From positions 186,001 to 250,000 of the forward strand of contig NZ_JAAOYM010000002.1 of NCBI RefSeq assembly GCF_011761185.1: a stretch of DNA of 64,000 nucleotides. The letters run 5' to 3'. The translations under genes were made by a program, and so were the position numbers. Below, piece after piece: positions 17,235 to 25,341 of this stretch. The notes under the pieces are model-generated. The model was not told the DNA's origin. It did not search any database and saw only the letters and a program-made list of their open reading frames with translations. This DNA comes from Saccharomonospora amisosensis (GTDB taxonomy: Bacteria > Actinomycetota > Actinomycetes > Mycobacteriales > Pseudonocardiaceae). How positions within the stretch are numbered: position 1 is the first letter of the stretch; every line of letters begins with the position of its first letter.

Positions 17235-17894
17235 ATGTCGTGGTTCGGCTCTCAATTCAGCGGAGACAGGTCGGGTCCGGTCTCCGCCGAGGAAGCTCTG
17301 CCCGGTCGCGCCGAACCGCTCCCCGTGCCGCAGTGGCACGCGGTGCTGCCGCAGCGGCCTCTCAAGCCACCGTTCCCCGAGAACACGCGGACCGCCGTGT
17401 TCGGGCTCGGCTGCTTCTGGGGTGCGGAGGAGATCTACTGGCAACTGCCGGGGGTCTACACCACCGCCGTCGGGTACGCGGGCGGGCACACCCCGAACCC
17501 CACCTACGAAGAGGTGTGCACCGGCCGCACCGGCCACACCGAGGCGGTGCTCGTGGTGTTCGACCCGGAGCAGGTGGCCTACGAGACGCTGCTCAAGGTC
17601 TTCTGGGAAAACCACGACCCCACGCAGGGAATGCGGCAGGGCAACGACCTCGGCAGCCAGTACCGCTCGGCGATCTACTACACCGACGACACGCAGCAAG
17701 AGGCTGCCGTGAAAGCCATGGCGGCGTTCCAGGGCGCGCTGCGCGCGGCGGGACACGGCGAGATCACCACGGAGATCGCACCGCTTTCCGAGTTCTACTA
17801 CGCCGAGGACTACCACCAGCAGTACCTGCACAAGGTGCCCAACGGCTACCGCTGCCACTCGCTGACCGGTGTCAGCTTTCCCGCCGACGGCTGA
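17235..17894 (+). CDS. msrA: Peptide-methionine (S)-S-oxide reductase MsrA
   Basis: 219 residues. The catalytic motif GCFWGAEE (nucleophilic C60) is followed by [58 protein letters not shown] and [16 protein letters not shown], all hallmarks of MsrA. The enzyme reduces the S-epimer of methionine sulfoxide using thioredoxin. The length is usual for actinobacterial MsrA, with an N-terminal extension of about 50 residues. It stands alone, transcribed from its own leaderless promoter, divergent from the membrane protein at 16135-17151. Confidence 0.95.
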   Translation: MSWFGSQFSGDRSGPVSAEEALPGRAEPLPVPQWHAVLPQRPLKPPFPENTRTAVFGLGCFWGAEEIYWQLPGVYTTAVGYAGGHTPNPTYEEVCTGRTGHTEAVLVVFDPEQVAYETLLKVFWENHDPTQGMRQGNDLGSQYRSAIYYTDDTQQEAAVKAMAAFQGALRAAGHGEITTEIAPLSEFYYAEDYHQQYLHKVPNGYRCHSLTGVSFPADG

Positions 17895-17928
17895 GCGAGC
17901 CACCTCGGTGACGTGATCGTGACTCGCG

Positions 17929-17948
17929 CTTGAGTAGCGGTACTCAAG
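17929..17948. promoter_or_regulatory. Perfect inverted repeat between msrA and the YiaA-like gene
   Basis: CTTGAGTA-N4-TACTCAAG, an 8-bp perfect stem, lies 35 nt after the msrA stop and 35 nt before the next ATG. It lacks a T-run. It could be an operator for the downstream gene or a weak msrA terminator. Confidence 0.4.
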
Positions 17949-17982
17949 ACAACTCGTAGCCGCGCGGCGGATCGTCTGTGGC

Positions 17983-18273
17983 ATGAGCACTCAACCCAAG
18001 CTTTCCGGCACCACCAACGCGTTCTTCGTGCAGTCGACGATCTCGTTCGGCGTCGCGCTCGTCGCCGTGTCGTTCGGGATCGCCTACCTCCCCGTGGACG
18101 GCTGGGTGCGGGCGTTCTTGGCCATCGGCATGCTCTACACCGTCACCTCGGCGTTCGGGGTGGCGAAGTGTGTGCGTGACAGGCAGGAAGTAACGGAACT
18201 GTCGAGCCGGATAGATCAGGCACGCCTGGAGAAGTTGCTCGCCGAACACGACCCGTTCAAGGTCGAAGGCTGA
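17983..18273 (+). CDS. YiaA/YiaB two-helix membrane protein
   Basis: 96 residues. Two TM helices (about 14-38, FFVQSTISFGVALVAVSFGIAYLP, and 42-60, WVRAFLAIGMLYTVTSAF), then AKCVRDRQE and a charged C-terminal helix (SSRIDQARLEKLLAEHDPF). This matches the YiaA/B two-helix domain (PF05360-like), a bacterial inner-membrane family of unknown function. The gene is monocistronic and has a palindrome in its upstream region. Confidence 0.85.
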   Translation: MSTQPKLSGTTNAFFVQSTISFGVALVAVSFGIAYLPVDGWVRAFLAIGMLYTVTSAFGVAKCVRDRQEVTELSSRIDQARLEKLLAEHDPFKVEG

Positions 18274-18276
18274 CCG

Positions 18277-18352
18277 TGGAGCGGACGACGGGATTCGAAC
18301 CCGCGACCCTCACCTTGGCAAGGTGATGCGCTACCAGCTGCGCTACGTCCGC
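18277..18352 (-). tRNA. tRNA-Gly (anticodon GCC), CCA encoded
   Basis: Read on the minus strand, the 7-bp acceptor stem GCGGACG/CGTCCGC closes a standard cloverleaf: D-arm GCGCAGCTGGTAGCGC, anticodon stem CACCT/AGGTG enclosing loop TTGCCAA (anticodon GCC), and T-arm GCGGGTTCGAATCCCGT. The discriminator is U and CCA is encoded (18277-18280 on the plus strand reads TGGA). A candidate -10 (TATAGA) lies at 18387-18392. It lies between the YiaA-like gene and the sigma factor. Confidence 0.95.
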
Positions 18353-18540
18353 ATTGCACTGCCGAACTGACCCGTGCGTGGCACAGTCTATACCCACACC
18401 CGCCGGAGCTCACGAGTGGGACCAGATCGGTTGGCATTTGGTCACGTCGGCGGTACGGGACGTGACGCCGCTCGCCGGGCTCCGTATGGTGTTCGACGTT
18501 CGACCACAAGGGCTATACCCCGGAGGGAGTGCCTGGCGGG

Positions 18541-20241
18541 ATGGGTCAAGCGATCTCCGGATCCGACGAAACGGCCCTGCTGCAACGCATTCGCCTCGGC
18601 GAGGACGAGGCATTCGGCACGCTGTTCGAGACACACGTGTCGGCGGTGCGGCGGCTGGCTCGTGGAATCGCGTCCGACAGTTCCGAAGCCGAGGACATCA
18701 CCGCCGAGACGTTCTTCCGCGTCCTGCAGGCACTGCGCAGGGGCAACGGCCCGCGGGACAACGTGCGCGCCTACCTGCTCACGGTCGCGCGCCGCGTGGC
18801 GTGGGAGTGGCACGGTGCCCGACGCGATGTTCCCGTGACGGACGAGGAACTCACCAGCCGTGCCGGTTCCGGGGCCGACCCGCAGAACCGGACGGCTGAG
18901 GCCACGCTCATCACCCGCGCGTTCTCCAGCCTGCCGGAACGCTGGCGCAGCGTGCTGTGGCAGACCGAGGTCGAAGGCGAGCAGCCAGCTGTGGTGGCGC
19001 CGCACTTCGGACTCAGCCCCAACGCCACGGCCGCGCTCGCGCGCAGGGCCAGGATCGGGCTGCGCGCGGCTTATCTACAGGCACATCTGGCTTCCGACGG
19101 TGGCCGCAGCGCGGAAGGTTGCAGGCCGGTGCTCGAAAAGCTCGGCGGCTTCACCGCGGGCAGCGTCACCGGATCGGAGGCCAGAAAGGTCGAGGCCCAT
19201 CTCGGCACGTGCTCCAGTTGCAGGCAGACCCACGACGAACTGCGCGAGGTGTGCTCTTCGCTGCGCTCGCACGCGAGCGCGGTCGTGCTGCTGGTCCCGG
19301 TGTCGGGGCTGGCACTGGCCGCGGGCGCGGGCCTGGGAACCACTGGCACGGCGGGCAGCACCGCCGGCGCGGCGAGCGTCGGTGGTGGCGCCGCCGTGGG
19401 CGGTGGCATCGGCGGCACGATGGCCGCGATGGGCGCCAACCTCAAGATCGGGCTCGCGCTGGCATCCACGGCCGCGGCTGGTGCGGTCGGCATGGCGGCG
19501 GGCCCGCTCGGGAATGACCACGGGGAGGCGATCGGTCTGCCCGGTGACGGCGCGGTCGAGTTGCGCATCGCCGAACCTTCGCCCGGTGCGGACCGCTCGA
19601 ACCCGGCCAGCGTCTCGATCGTGGAACCCGCTGCCTACGAGTCCTCGCGCGGGCCGCACAGTTCCAGGAAGGCGAACCCGGCCGTGGCCGGGCAAGGCCC
19701 CAGCGAGTACCGAATCCCGCCTGGCCTCGAGATCGCCGGTGAAGCCAGGCAAGCGGGGGGTCCGGGCGGTGGTGGAACCGAGTTGCCTGCCGAGCCAGGC
19801 AAGGACACGGGCGACGAGGCAGCCGCCGACGACGCGGAAACGGGACAACCGCGTGGCGACCCGGGTACGCAGGCAGTCACCCCGGCTCGCTCACCAGGTT
19901 CCTCTTCTTTCACGGTGGCCAGGTCGACCACTCCGCCGCCGTCCACCGGCCCGCAGGGCGGGTCGGGCGGCGAGCCCGGCATGAGCCAATCGCCGCCGCC
20001 CGCCTCCTCGGCGGGCCGGTCACCGTCGGGCCGCTCCACCGAGCCGTCGGCCGAATCCGGGTACGGCGAATTCGGGTACGGCGAATCCAGCTACGCCCGC
20101 TCGCGCGACGGTGAGCATGAGGCTGACAGCGCTCCGCCCGACACCCGAGACGACTGGTGCCGGTGGCCGACGTGGCAGCGAGGCGACCAGCACTACGACC
20201 AAGACCATAACCAGGACCACGCCGACGGGTGTGGCGGCTGA
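18541..20241 (+). CDS. ECF sigma factor fused to zinc-finger anti-sigma-like domain and long low-complexity tail
   Basis: 566 residues from ATG 18541; a GTG at 18529 sits only 1 nt after the GGAGGG at 18522-18527, so ATG is preferred although its spacing is long. Residues ~10-165 are an ECF sigma: EDITAETFFRVLQALRR (region 2) and LPERWRSVLWQTEVEGEQPAVVAPHFGLSPNATAALARRA (region 4). Residues ~195-235 contain VEAHLGTCSSCRQT, the H-x3-C-x2-C zinc finger of anti-sigma factors. Hydrophobic Gly/Ala segments follow (~245-325), then a Pro/Ser/Gly-rich region ending in an Asp/His-rich tail with two Cys. Sigma and anti-sigma are usually separate proteins. Confidence 0.8.
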   Translation: MGQAISGSDETALLQRIRLGEDEAFGTLFETHVSAVRRLARGIASDSSEAEDITAETFFRVLQALRRGNGPRDNVRAYLLTVARRVAWEWHGARRDVPVTDEELTSRAGSGADPQNRTAEATLITRAFSSLPERWRSVLWQTEVEGEQPAVVAPHFGLSPNATAALARRARIGLRAAYLQAHLASDGGRSAEGCRPVLEKLGGFTAGSVTGSEARKVEAHLGTCSSCRQTHDELREVCSSLRSHASAVVLLVPVSGLALAAGAGLGTTGTAGSTAGAASVGGGAAVGGGIGGTMAAMGANLKIGLALASTAAAGAVGMAAGPLGNDHGEAIGLPGDGAVELRIAEPSPGADRSNPASVSIVEPAAYESSRGPHSSRKANPAVAGQGPSEYRIPPGLEIAGEARQAGGPGGGGTELPAEPGKDTGDEAAADDAETGQPRGDPGTQAVTPARSPGSSSFTVARSTTPPPSTGPQGGSGGEPGMSQSPPPASSAGRSPSGRSTEPSAESGYGEFGYGESSYARSRDGEHEADSAPPDTRDDWCRWPTWQRGDQHYDQDHNQDHADGCGG

Positions 20242-20322
20242 GGTGCGCGGGCCTCCCATCGGATCCAAGATCACGGTACCGTTGCGAAAGTACGTGCTCG
20301 GTCGGGCTTGCGGAGGAATACG

Positions 20323-20763
20323 ATGAACCGGCTGGTCCAGGGCTCCGACGGCCGGGACTGGGTGATTCGGGCCCAGATGGAGTGGCGGCGACCCGCCACG
20401 GCCGACGACTTCGAGCATGATGTCGCGGCCAGCTACGCCCCCGGCATCGCCATGGGCGTCGTGGCGTTGACGCTGGCGATCGTGCTGATCGCGTGGATGC
20501 CGGACGACGTCGTCGTACCCAGTTGGGTGCCGCTGGCGTTGCTGCTCGTCGCGCTGTTCTTCCCGCTGCGATGGGTGCTACGCAGGCCGTGGACGATCGT
20601 GGCCGAGACCGACGGCGACGCGACCGGGGAACGGCCTTCGGAGCGTTGGGTCGGAACGGTACGCGGCATCTTCGCCGTCCGCGGCGAGGTACACCGCATC
20701 GCCAAGTCCATCCAGCGACACGACCTGCCCGATTTCGACGGGCCACTGCACCCGGTCGAGTAG
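20323..20763 (+). CDS. Two-TM membrane protein of unknown function
   Basis: 146 residues from ATG 20323, with GGAGGA at 20312-20317 and ideal 5-nt spacing. The N-terminal soluble part (MNRLVQGSDGRDWVIRAQMEWRRPA) is followed by two TM helices (about 42-64 and 67-87) and a hydrophilic tail (TIVAETDGDATGERPSERWVGTVRG). I do not recognise the family with confidence. The stop is 2 nt before the Fpg/Nei start, so the two genes are probably co-transcribed. Confidence 0.7.
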   Translation: MNRLVQGSDGRDWVIRAQMEWRRPATADDFEHDVAASYAPGIAMGVVALTLAIVLIAWMPDDVVVPSWVPLALLLVALFFPLRWVLRRPWTIVAETDGDATGERPSERWVGTVRGIFAVRGEVHRIAKSIQRHDLPDFDGPLHPVE

Positions 20764-20765
20764 CC

Positions 20766-21617
20766 ATGCCCGAGTTGCCCGAGGTCGAGGCCATCGCACA
20801 CCACCTCCGCGAGCACGCGGTGGGCCGCATCATTACCAGGGTTGACGTCGCTTCGCTGACGGTGCTCAAGACCGTGAGCCCGTCCTGGACCGACCTGCAC
20901 GGTCGCGAGGTGACCGGCGCGAGTCGGCACGGAAAGCACCTCGACCTCGAATGCGGGGAGTCCCACCTCATCGTGCACCTGGCCCGCGCGGGCTGGCTGC
21001 GATGGTCCGACTCGCTGCCCGCCGCGCCGCCGAGGCAGGGAAAGGGACCGCTCGCGCTACGGGTGCACCTCGGTGGAGGTGGGTTCGACCTCACCGAGGC
21101 CGGTACCAAGAAGGGGCTCGCGGTGTGGATCGTGCACGACCCCGCCGAAGTCCCCAGCATCGCGAGGCTCGGCACGGACGCCCTGGAACTCGACGCCGCC
21201 GCCCTGCGCGAACTGCTCGCGGGCCGAACGGCCCGGCTGAAAACCGTGCTCACCGACCAGTCGGTGATCGCCGGAATCGGCAACGCCTACTCCGACGAGA
21301 TCCTGCACGCCGCCCGGCTTTCCCCGTACGCGACGGCGGCGAAACTGCCGGAGGAGTCGGTCGAGCGACTCGCCGAGGCCATTCACGAGGTGCTCTCCGG
21401 CGCTGTGGAGCGTTCGGTAGGGCAGGCCGTGGCCCGGCTGAAGGGCGAGAAACGCTCCGGTCTTCGAGTGCACGGCCGGGCGGGCCTGCCGTGCCCGGTA
21501 TGCGGTGACACCGTGCGCGAGGTCTCCTTCGCGGACAAGGCGCTGCAGTACTGCCCCACCTGCCAGACCGGCGGCAAGCCGCTCGCCGACCGCAGGCTGT
21601 CGCGACTGCTGAAATGA
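20766..21617 (+). CDS. Fpg/Nei-family DNA glycosylase/AP lyase
   Basis: 283 residues beginning PELPEVE after the initiator methionine, so the catalytic Pro2-Glu3 of the family is intact. SRHGKHLDLE carries the conserved lysine of the N-domain. The helix-two-turn-helix is TDQSVIAGIGNAYSDEILHAARLSP. A C-terminal zinc finger C-x2-C-x16-C-x2-C (CPVC ... CPTC) is complete and followed by GGKPLADRRLSRLLK. These enzymes excise oxidised bases and nick the strand. The subfamily (Fpg versus Nei) cannot be fixed by eye. Confidence 0.92.
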   Translation: MPELPEVEAIAHHLREHAVGRIITRVDVASLTVLKTVSPSWTDLHGREVTGASRHGKHLDLECGESHLIVHLARAGWLRWSDSLPAAPPRQGKGPLALRVHLGGGGFDLTEAGTKKGLAVWIVHDPAEVPSIARLGTDALELDAAALRELLAGRTARLKTVLTDQSVIAGIGNAYSDEILHAARLSPYATAAKLPEESVERLAEAIHEVLSGAVERSVGQAVARLKGEKRSGLRVHGRAGLPCPVCGDTVREVSFADKALQYCPTCQTGGKPLADRRLSRLLK

Positions 21618-21717
21618 CCTCTCCCGATCTCGACCGCGACAGCACGTCGCGAATCACGCACAGAAAGTGTGTGGCCAAACCTTGCACCCTGGCGGGCGAA
21701 CGCAGAGCATTGACGCC

Positions 21718-23034
21718 GTGTCCAGGCTGCTGACCACGCCGATCATCCCCTGGGGAGTAGCGGGGGCGTGCTTCGTCGTGCTCGTGGCCGTCCTGCTCCG
21801 CGGCCGCAAACCGACCAACGCGGTGGACAACGCCGTGCTCGAAGCGGTTTACGTGATGTCGCAGGCGCCGCTGGAGCTGCGGGAAGGGCTCGACCAGGCG
21901 GCTGCCGACAAGGTCACCACGCGCCTGCTGCAACTGCTGAAGTGCCTCGCCGTCGGCATCACCGACGGGCAGGGGACGTTGTTGTCGTGGGACGGTGAGG
22001 CCAACGACCACTACGTCGACCTGGTCGAATCCATCGGCATGGCCATCAGGAAGCATCGCCGCGAGGTGGTCTCCCACGACAAATTGCCGTGCAACCACCG
22101 GGGTACCTGCCGGATGCGGACCGCGGTGATGGTGCCGCTGATCGTCGAGGACGACGTCGAAGCGGTACTGATCGTGGTCGGCCGCACCAGCAAGAAGGTG
22201 GTGCACATGGCCGACGCCGTGGCCAAGTTCGTCGGAACCCAACTCGAGGCCGCCCGGCTCGAGGAAACCAAGAACCAACTGCACCAGGCCGAGATCAAGG
22301 CGCTGCGGGCGCAGATCTCACCGCACTTCGTCTACAACGCGCTCAACACCATCTCGTCGCTGATCCGCACCGATCCCGAAGAAGCCCGCGAACTGCTGCA
22401 GGACTTCGCCGACTTCACCCGCTACTGCTTCCGCACCGAAGGCACCTTCACCACGCTCTCCGACGAGCTGCGCAACATCGACAGGTACCTGACCATCGAG
22501 AGCGCCCGCTACGGCGGCAGGCTCAACGTGCGACTCAAGGTGGCGCCGGAGGTGCAGTCGGTGGTGGTGCCGTTCCTGCTCATCCAGCCGCTGGTGGAGA
22601 ACGCGGTCAAGCACGGCATCTCCAAGAAGCCCGGCGGCGGCACGGTGACGGTCACCGCGCAGGACCACGGCACCGACGCCGAGATCAGCGTCGAGGACGA
22701 CGGAGTCGGCATGGACCCCGCGCTGTTGGACGGGATGCGGGACTCCCGCAGCAGCGCGCACATCGGGCTGACAGGCATCAACCGCCGGATGAGCCAGGTG
22801 TATGCCAACAAGTACTCGCTGATGGTGGAGACCGCGCCGGGCGCTGGCATGAAGGTGACGATGCGCGTGCCGAAGTTCGTCAGGGGCGTGCGGCCCGACA
22901 TGCTCAGCTTCGCCACCGACATGCCCGTACAGAAGGGCCAGTCCGGCCAGTCCGGCCAGTCCGGCCAATCGTTGCCCTCCGGTGCCCGCCGCGCGATCGG
23001 CGGTACGCGATCCGGCCTGGTCGCCAGCGAGTGA
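21718..23034 (+). CDS. LytS-type sensor histidine kinase
   Basis: 438 residues from GTG 21718. One TM helix (about 8-30), then a GAF-like sensor region (about 45-180) with cysteines in LKCLAVGITD and CNHRGTCRM, then a short coiled coil (EETKNQLHQAEIKALRAQ). The LytS kinase core follows: ISPHFVYNALNTISSLIR (phosphoacceptor His), LIQPLVENAVKHGI (N-box) and VEDDGVGMDPALL (G-box). Near the C-terminus a 9-bp tandem repeat encodes GQSGQSGQS. The LytTR regulator one gene downstream is the probable partner. The system resembles BtsS/YpdA-type sensors that control uptake of small carboxylates (inference). Confidence 0.88.
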   Translation: MSRLLTTPIIPWGVAGACFVVLVAVLLRGRKPTNAVDNAVLEAVYVMSQAPLELREGLDQAAADKVTTRLLQLLKCLAVGITDGQGTLLSWDGEANDHYVDLVESIGMAIRKHRREVVSHDKLPCNHRGTCRMRTAVMVPLIVEDDVEAVLIVVGRTSKKVVHMADAVAKFVGTQLEAARLEETKNQLHQAEIKALRAQISPHFVYNALNTISSLIRTDPEEARELLQDFADFTRYCFRTEGTFTTLSDELRNIDRYLTIESARYGGRLNVRLKVAPEVQSVVVPFLLIQPLVENAVKHGISKKPGGGTVTVTAQDHGTDAEISVEDDGVGMDPALLDGMRDSRSSAHIGLTGINRRMSQVYANKYSLMVETAPGAGMKVTMRVPKFVRGVRPDMLSFATDMPVQKGQSGQSGQSGQSLPSGARRAIGGTRSGLVASE

Positions 23035-23070
23035 TCAGCCCGGTAGGGGCAACCGGCCGCTCGCCATCAC

Positions 23071-23076
23071 TAGGCT
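23071..23076 (+). promoter_or_regulatory. Predicted -10 element (TAGGCT) before the S49 peptidase
   Basis: TAGGCT fits TANNNT and ends 6 nt before the ATG at 23083, suggesting an internal, leaderless promoter between the kinase and peptidase genes. Confidence 0.45.
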
Positions 23077-23082
23077 GGAGGC

Positions 23083-23922
23083 ATGAGCCGTACCGACAAG
23101 CTGGTCTCTCGCATCCCCAAGCTCGGTGGTCGAGTCGAACGCAAGGATGTCGTCGCGGTGGTGAAGCTGCACGGTGTCATCAACCCGCAGCCTTCGCCGC
23201 TCGCCAGGGGTGTCATCAACCTCGCTTCCGTCGAGTCCGCGCTCACCAGGGCGTTCGGACACGACCGGCTCAAGGCCGTCGCGCTGCAGATCAACTCGCC
23301 AGGCGGTGCGCCGACACAGTCGGGGCTCGTGGCCGAGCGCATCCGCCAGCTCGCCGACAGCAAAGAGGTGCCCGTGCTGGCGTTCGCAGAGGACGTCGCC
23401 GCCTCGGGTGGGTACTGGCTGGCCTGCGCCGCCGACGAGATCTACGCCCATCGCACGTCGCTGGTCGGCTCCATCGGCGTGATCACCGGTTCCTTCGGGT
23501 TCACCGGCCTGCTCGAACGCTTCGGAGTGGAGCGCAGGCTCTACACCGCGGGCGAGAACAAGTCGCGGCTCGACCCGTTCAGCCCGGAGAAACCCGAGGA
23601 CGTCGAGTGGCTGCGCAAACTGCACGGCCAGTTGCACGACATGTTCGTCGATTGGGTCAGGCAGCGCAGGGGTGAGCGACTGGTGGAGTCGGAGGAACTC
23701 TTCAACGGCGACGTCTGGTTGGGCGCGAAGGCGCAGGAACTCGGCCTCATCGACGGCCTCGGTAACCTCCGCGAGGTGATGCGGGAGCGCTACCCGGACG
23801 CGGAACTCGTGGTGGCCGAGCCGAAGAAGCCGCTGCTGGCAAGGCTCGGTATCGGCGCTCCCGCCGCCGCGGCGCTGGATGCGCTCGCCAATCGCGCGGC
23901 CTGGTCCCGTTTCGGGCTGTAA
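23083..23922 (+). CDS. S49-family signal-peptide-peptidase-like serine protease (SppA type)
   Basis: 279 residues. The protease core is AVALQINSPGGAPTQSG, EDVAASGGYWLACAADEIYA (nucleophile S108) and RLYTAGENKSRLDPFSPEKPED (general base K160), the Ser-Lys dyad of SppA. There is no obvious N-terminal TM helix, unlike long SppA, and the length is that of the short single-domain form. The gene is inserted between the LytS-like kinase and the LytTR regulator, which is unusual. It could process the sensor or a transporter component, or be a chance neighbour. Confidence 0.9.
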   Translation: MSRTDKLVSRIPKLGGRVERKDVVAVVKLHGVINPQPSPLARGVINLASVESALTRAFGHDRLKAVALQINSPGGAPTQSGLVAERIRQLADSKEVPVLAFAEDVAASGGYWLACAADEIYAHRTSLVGSIGVITGSFGFTGLLERFGVERRLYTAGENKSRLDPFSPEKPEDVEWLRKLHGQLHDMFVDWVRQRRGERLVESEELFNGDVWLGAKAQELGLIDGLGNLREVMRERYPDAELVVAEPKKPLLARLGIGAPAAAALDALANRAAWSRFGL

Positions 23923-23985
23923 CCGCCCGTTCGCCCGGCCGCGTAGTAGACAGCACCTCCTTCACAGGGCAGGATGCGTTTCACT

Positions 23986-24804
23986 GTGAGTGCTCACGAT
24001 GAAACACGAAAGCTGCTCGTTCTTGCCGTTGACGACGAGCTGCCGGGTCTCGACCAGCTGAGGCATTGTCTTGAGTCGAACCCGCACGTGGGTCGTGTGA
24101 TCCCGGCGGTGGACGCTTCCGAGGCGCTGCGCTTCCTCGGGTCGGAGGACGCGGAGATCAGCGCACGCAAGAGCAGCGGGATGGCACCCGTCGACGCGGT
24201 GTTCGCCGACATCTCCATGCCGGGGTTGTCGGGCATGGAGATGTCGAGGGTGTTCGCCTCACTCAACCCGGCCCCTGTGCTGGTCTTCGTGACCGGCTAC
24301 GCGTCGGAGGCCGTGGAGGCCTTCGACCTAGGCGCGGTCGACTACGTGCTCAAGCCCGCCAGGCAGGAGCGCATCGACAAGGCGCTGTCCCGGGTGCTGG
24401 AGAAGCTCAAATCCACCCCGGCGCCGGACCCCTCCGCGGCCGTGGACCAGACCAGGACCGACGACGAGGTGATCCCCGTCGAACTCGGCGGGACCACCAA
24501 GCTCATCCCGCGTTCGTCGGTGCGTTGGGTGGAGGCGCAGGGCGACTACGCGCGGCTGTTCACCAACGAGGGCAGCCACCTCGTGCGCATCCCGCTCGCG
24601 CAACTCGAGGAGCGCTGGGAGAAGGCGGGTTTCGTCCGGATTCACCGCTCCTTCCTCGTCGCGCTGCCGTTGATCACGGAGTTGCGCATGGGACAGGGCG
24701 GTTATCAGGTCGTCATCGGCAACGAGGAAAAGGTCCTGCCGGTCAGCAGGCGGCACACCCGCGAGCTGAAGGACAGGTTGGTCGGCACGTCCCGCGCCGG
24801 GTAG
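23986..24804 (+). CDS. LytTR-family response regulator
   Basis: 272 residues from GTG 23986 (VSAHDETRKLLVLAVDDE); ATG 23974 is an alternative. The receiver domain (about 8-125) has DDE, FADISMPGLSGMEM (phosphoacceptor Asp), VFVTGYASEAVEAF and DYVLKPARQER. The LytTR DNA-binding domain (about 165-268) shows VELGGTTKLIPRSSVRWVEAQGDYARLFT and FVRIHRSFLVALPLITEL. LytTR proteins bind direct repeats upstream of target genes. The next genes are a small membrane protein and a sodium:solute symporter, the likely targets by analogy with YpdB and BtsR. Confidence 0.92.
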   Translation: MSAHDETRKLLVLAVDDELPGLDQLRHCLESNPHVGRVIPAVDASEALRFLGSEDAEISARKSSGMAPVDAVFADISMPGLSGMEMSRVFASLNPAPVLVFVTGYASEAVEAFDLGAVDYVLKPARQERIDKALSRVLEKLKSTPAPDPSAAVDQTRTDDEVIPVELGGTTKLIPRSSVRWVEAQGDYARLFTNEGSHLVRIPLAQLEERWEKAGFVRIHRSFLVALPLITELRMGQGGYQVVIGNEEKVLPVSRRHTRELKDRLVGTSRAG

Positions 24805-24810
24805 CGCGTC

Positions 24811-25302
24811 ATGACCGACGAGGTGTACCGCAAGATCGACGGAATCCGGGAACCGGATCCGACGCTTGGCAGGAGCGTCCCGTCGCGGCAGCAGACATCT
24901 CGTCCCGCGATCCCGATACCGTCCGACGGCGACCCCGCGACGCTGCGCGCGCGCAGGCAGCGGGTAGTCCTCGCCGAACCGAGCCGCTCGCCCGGTGGCT
25001 TGCGTGCCAGGGTGGAGCTGGCGCAGCAGACCAGTTGGGGCGAGTTGCTGATCAGTGACCTGATCAAGGCGCAGTTGCGCAGCGGCGTGCTGCTCGCCGT
25101 GCTTGCCGCCTTCGTACTCGGCGCGCTGCCGCTGGCCTTCTACTTCTCACCGACGCTGGCCACCCTTCGCTTCATCGGCCTGCCTGTGCCATGGCTACTG
25201 CTCGGCATCGCGCCGTTCCCGTTCCTGCTCGGGGTGGGCCTGTGGTACAACCGCTTGGCGGAGCGCCACGAACGAGATTTCGTCAACATGATCGAGAACT
25301 GA
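24811..25302 (+). CDS. Small two-TM membrane protein, probable symporter partner (DUF485-like)
   Basis: 163 residues, starting 6 nt after the regulator stop. Residues 1-85 are hydrophilic and Pro/Arg-rich; two TM helices follow (about 92-112, GVLLAVLAAFVLGALPLAFYF, and 122-146, WLLLGIAPFPFLLGVGLWYNRLA), ending AERHERDFVNMIEN. Small proteins with this plan (DUF485) normally sit directly before sodium:solute symporters such as ActP or MctC, exactly as here. Family assignment is by context and topology. Confidence 0.72.
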   Translation: MTDEVYRKIDGIREPDPTLGRSVPSRQQTSRPAIPIPSDGDPATLRARRQRVVLAEPSRSPGGLRARVELAQQTSWGELLISDLIKAQLRSGVLLAVLAAFVLGALPLAFYFSPTLATLRFIGLPVPWLLLGIAPFPFLLGVGLWYNRLAERHERDFVNMIEN

Positions 25303-25341
25303 GCCGGGGGCGCGGCACCAGACGTTTGTGAGGAACTGTCC

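Noticed and set aside
20020-20418. 132-codon open frame opposite the sigma-fusion tail, with a hydrophobic stretch
   Set aside because: Third-position G/C bias favours the plus-strand frame, and the hydrophobicity is the antisense image of an Asp/His/Gln-rich tail. No Shine-Dalgarno was found for it.
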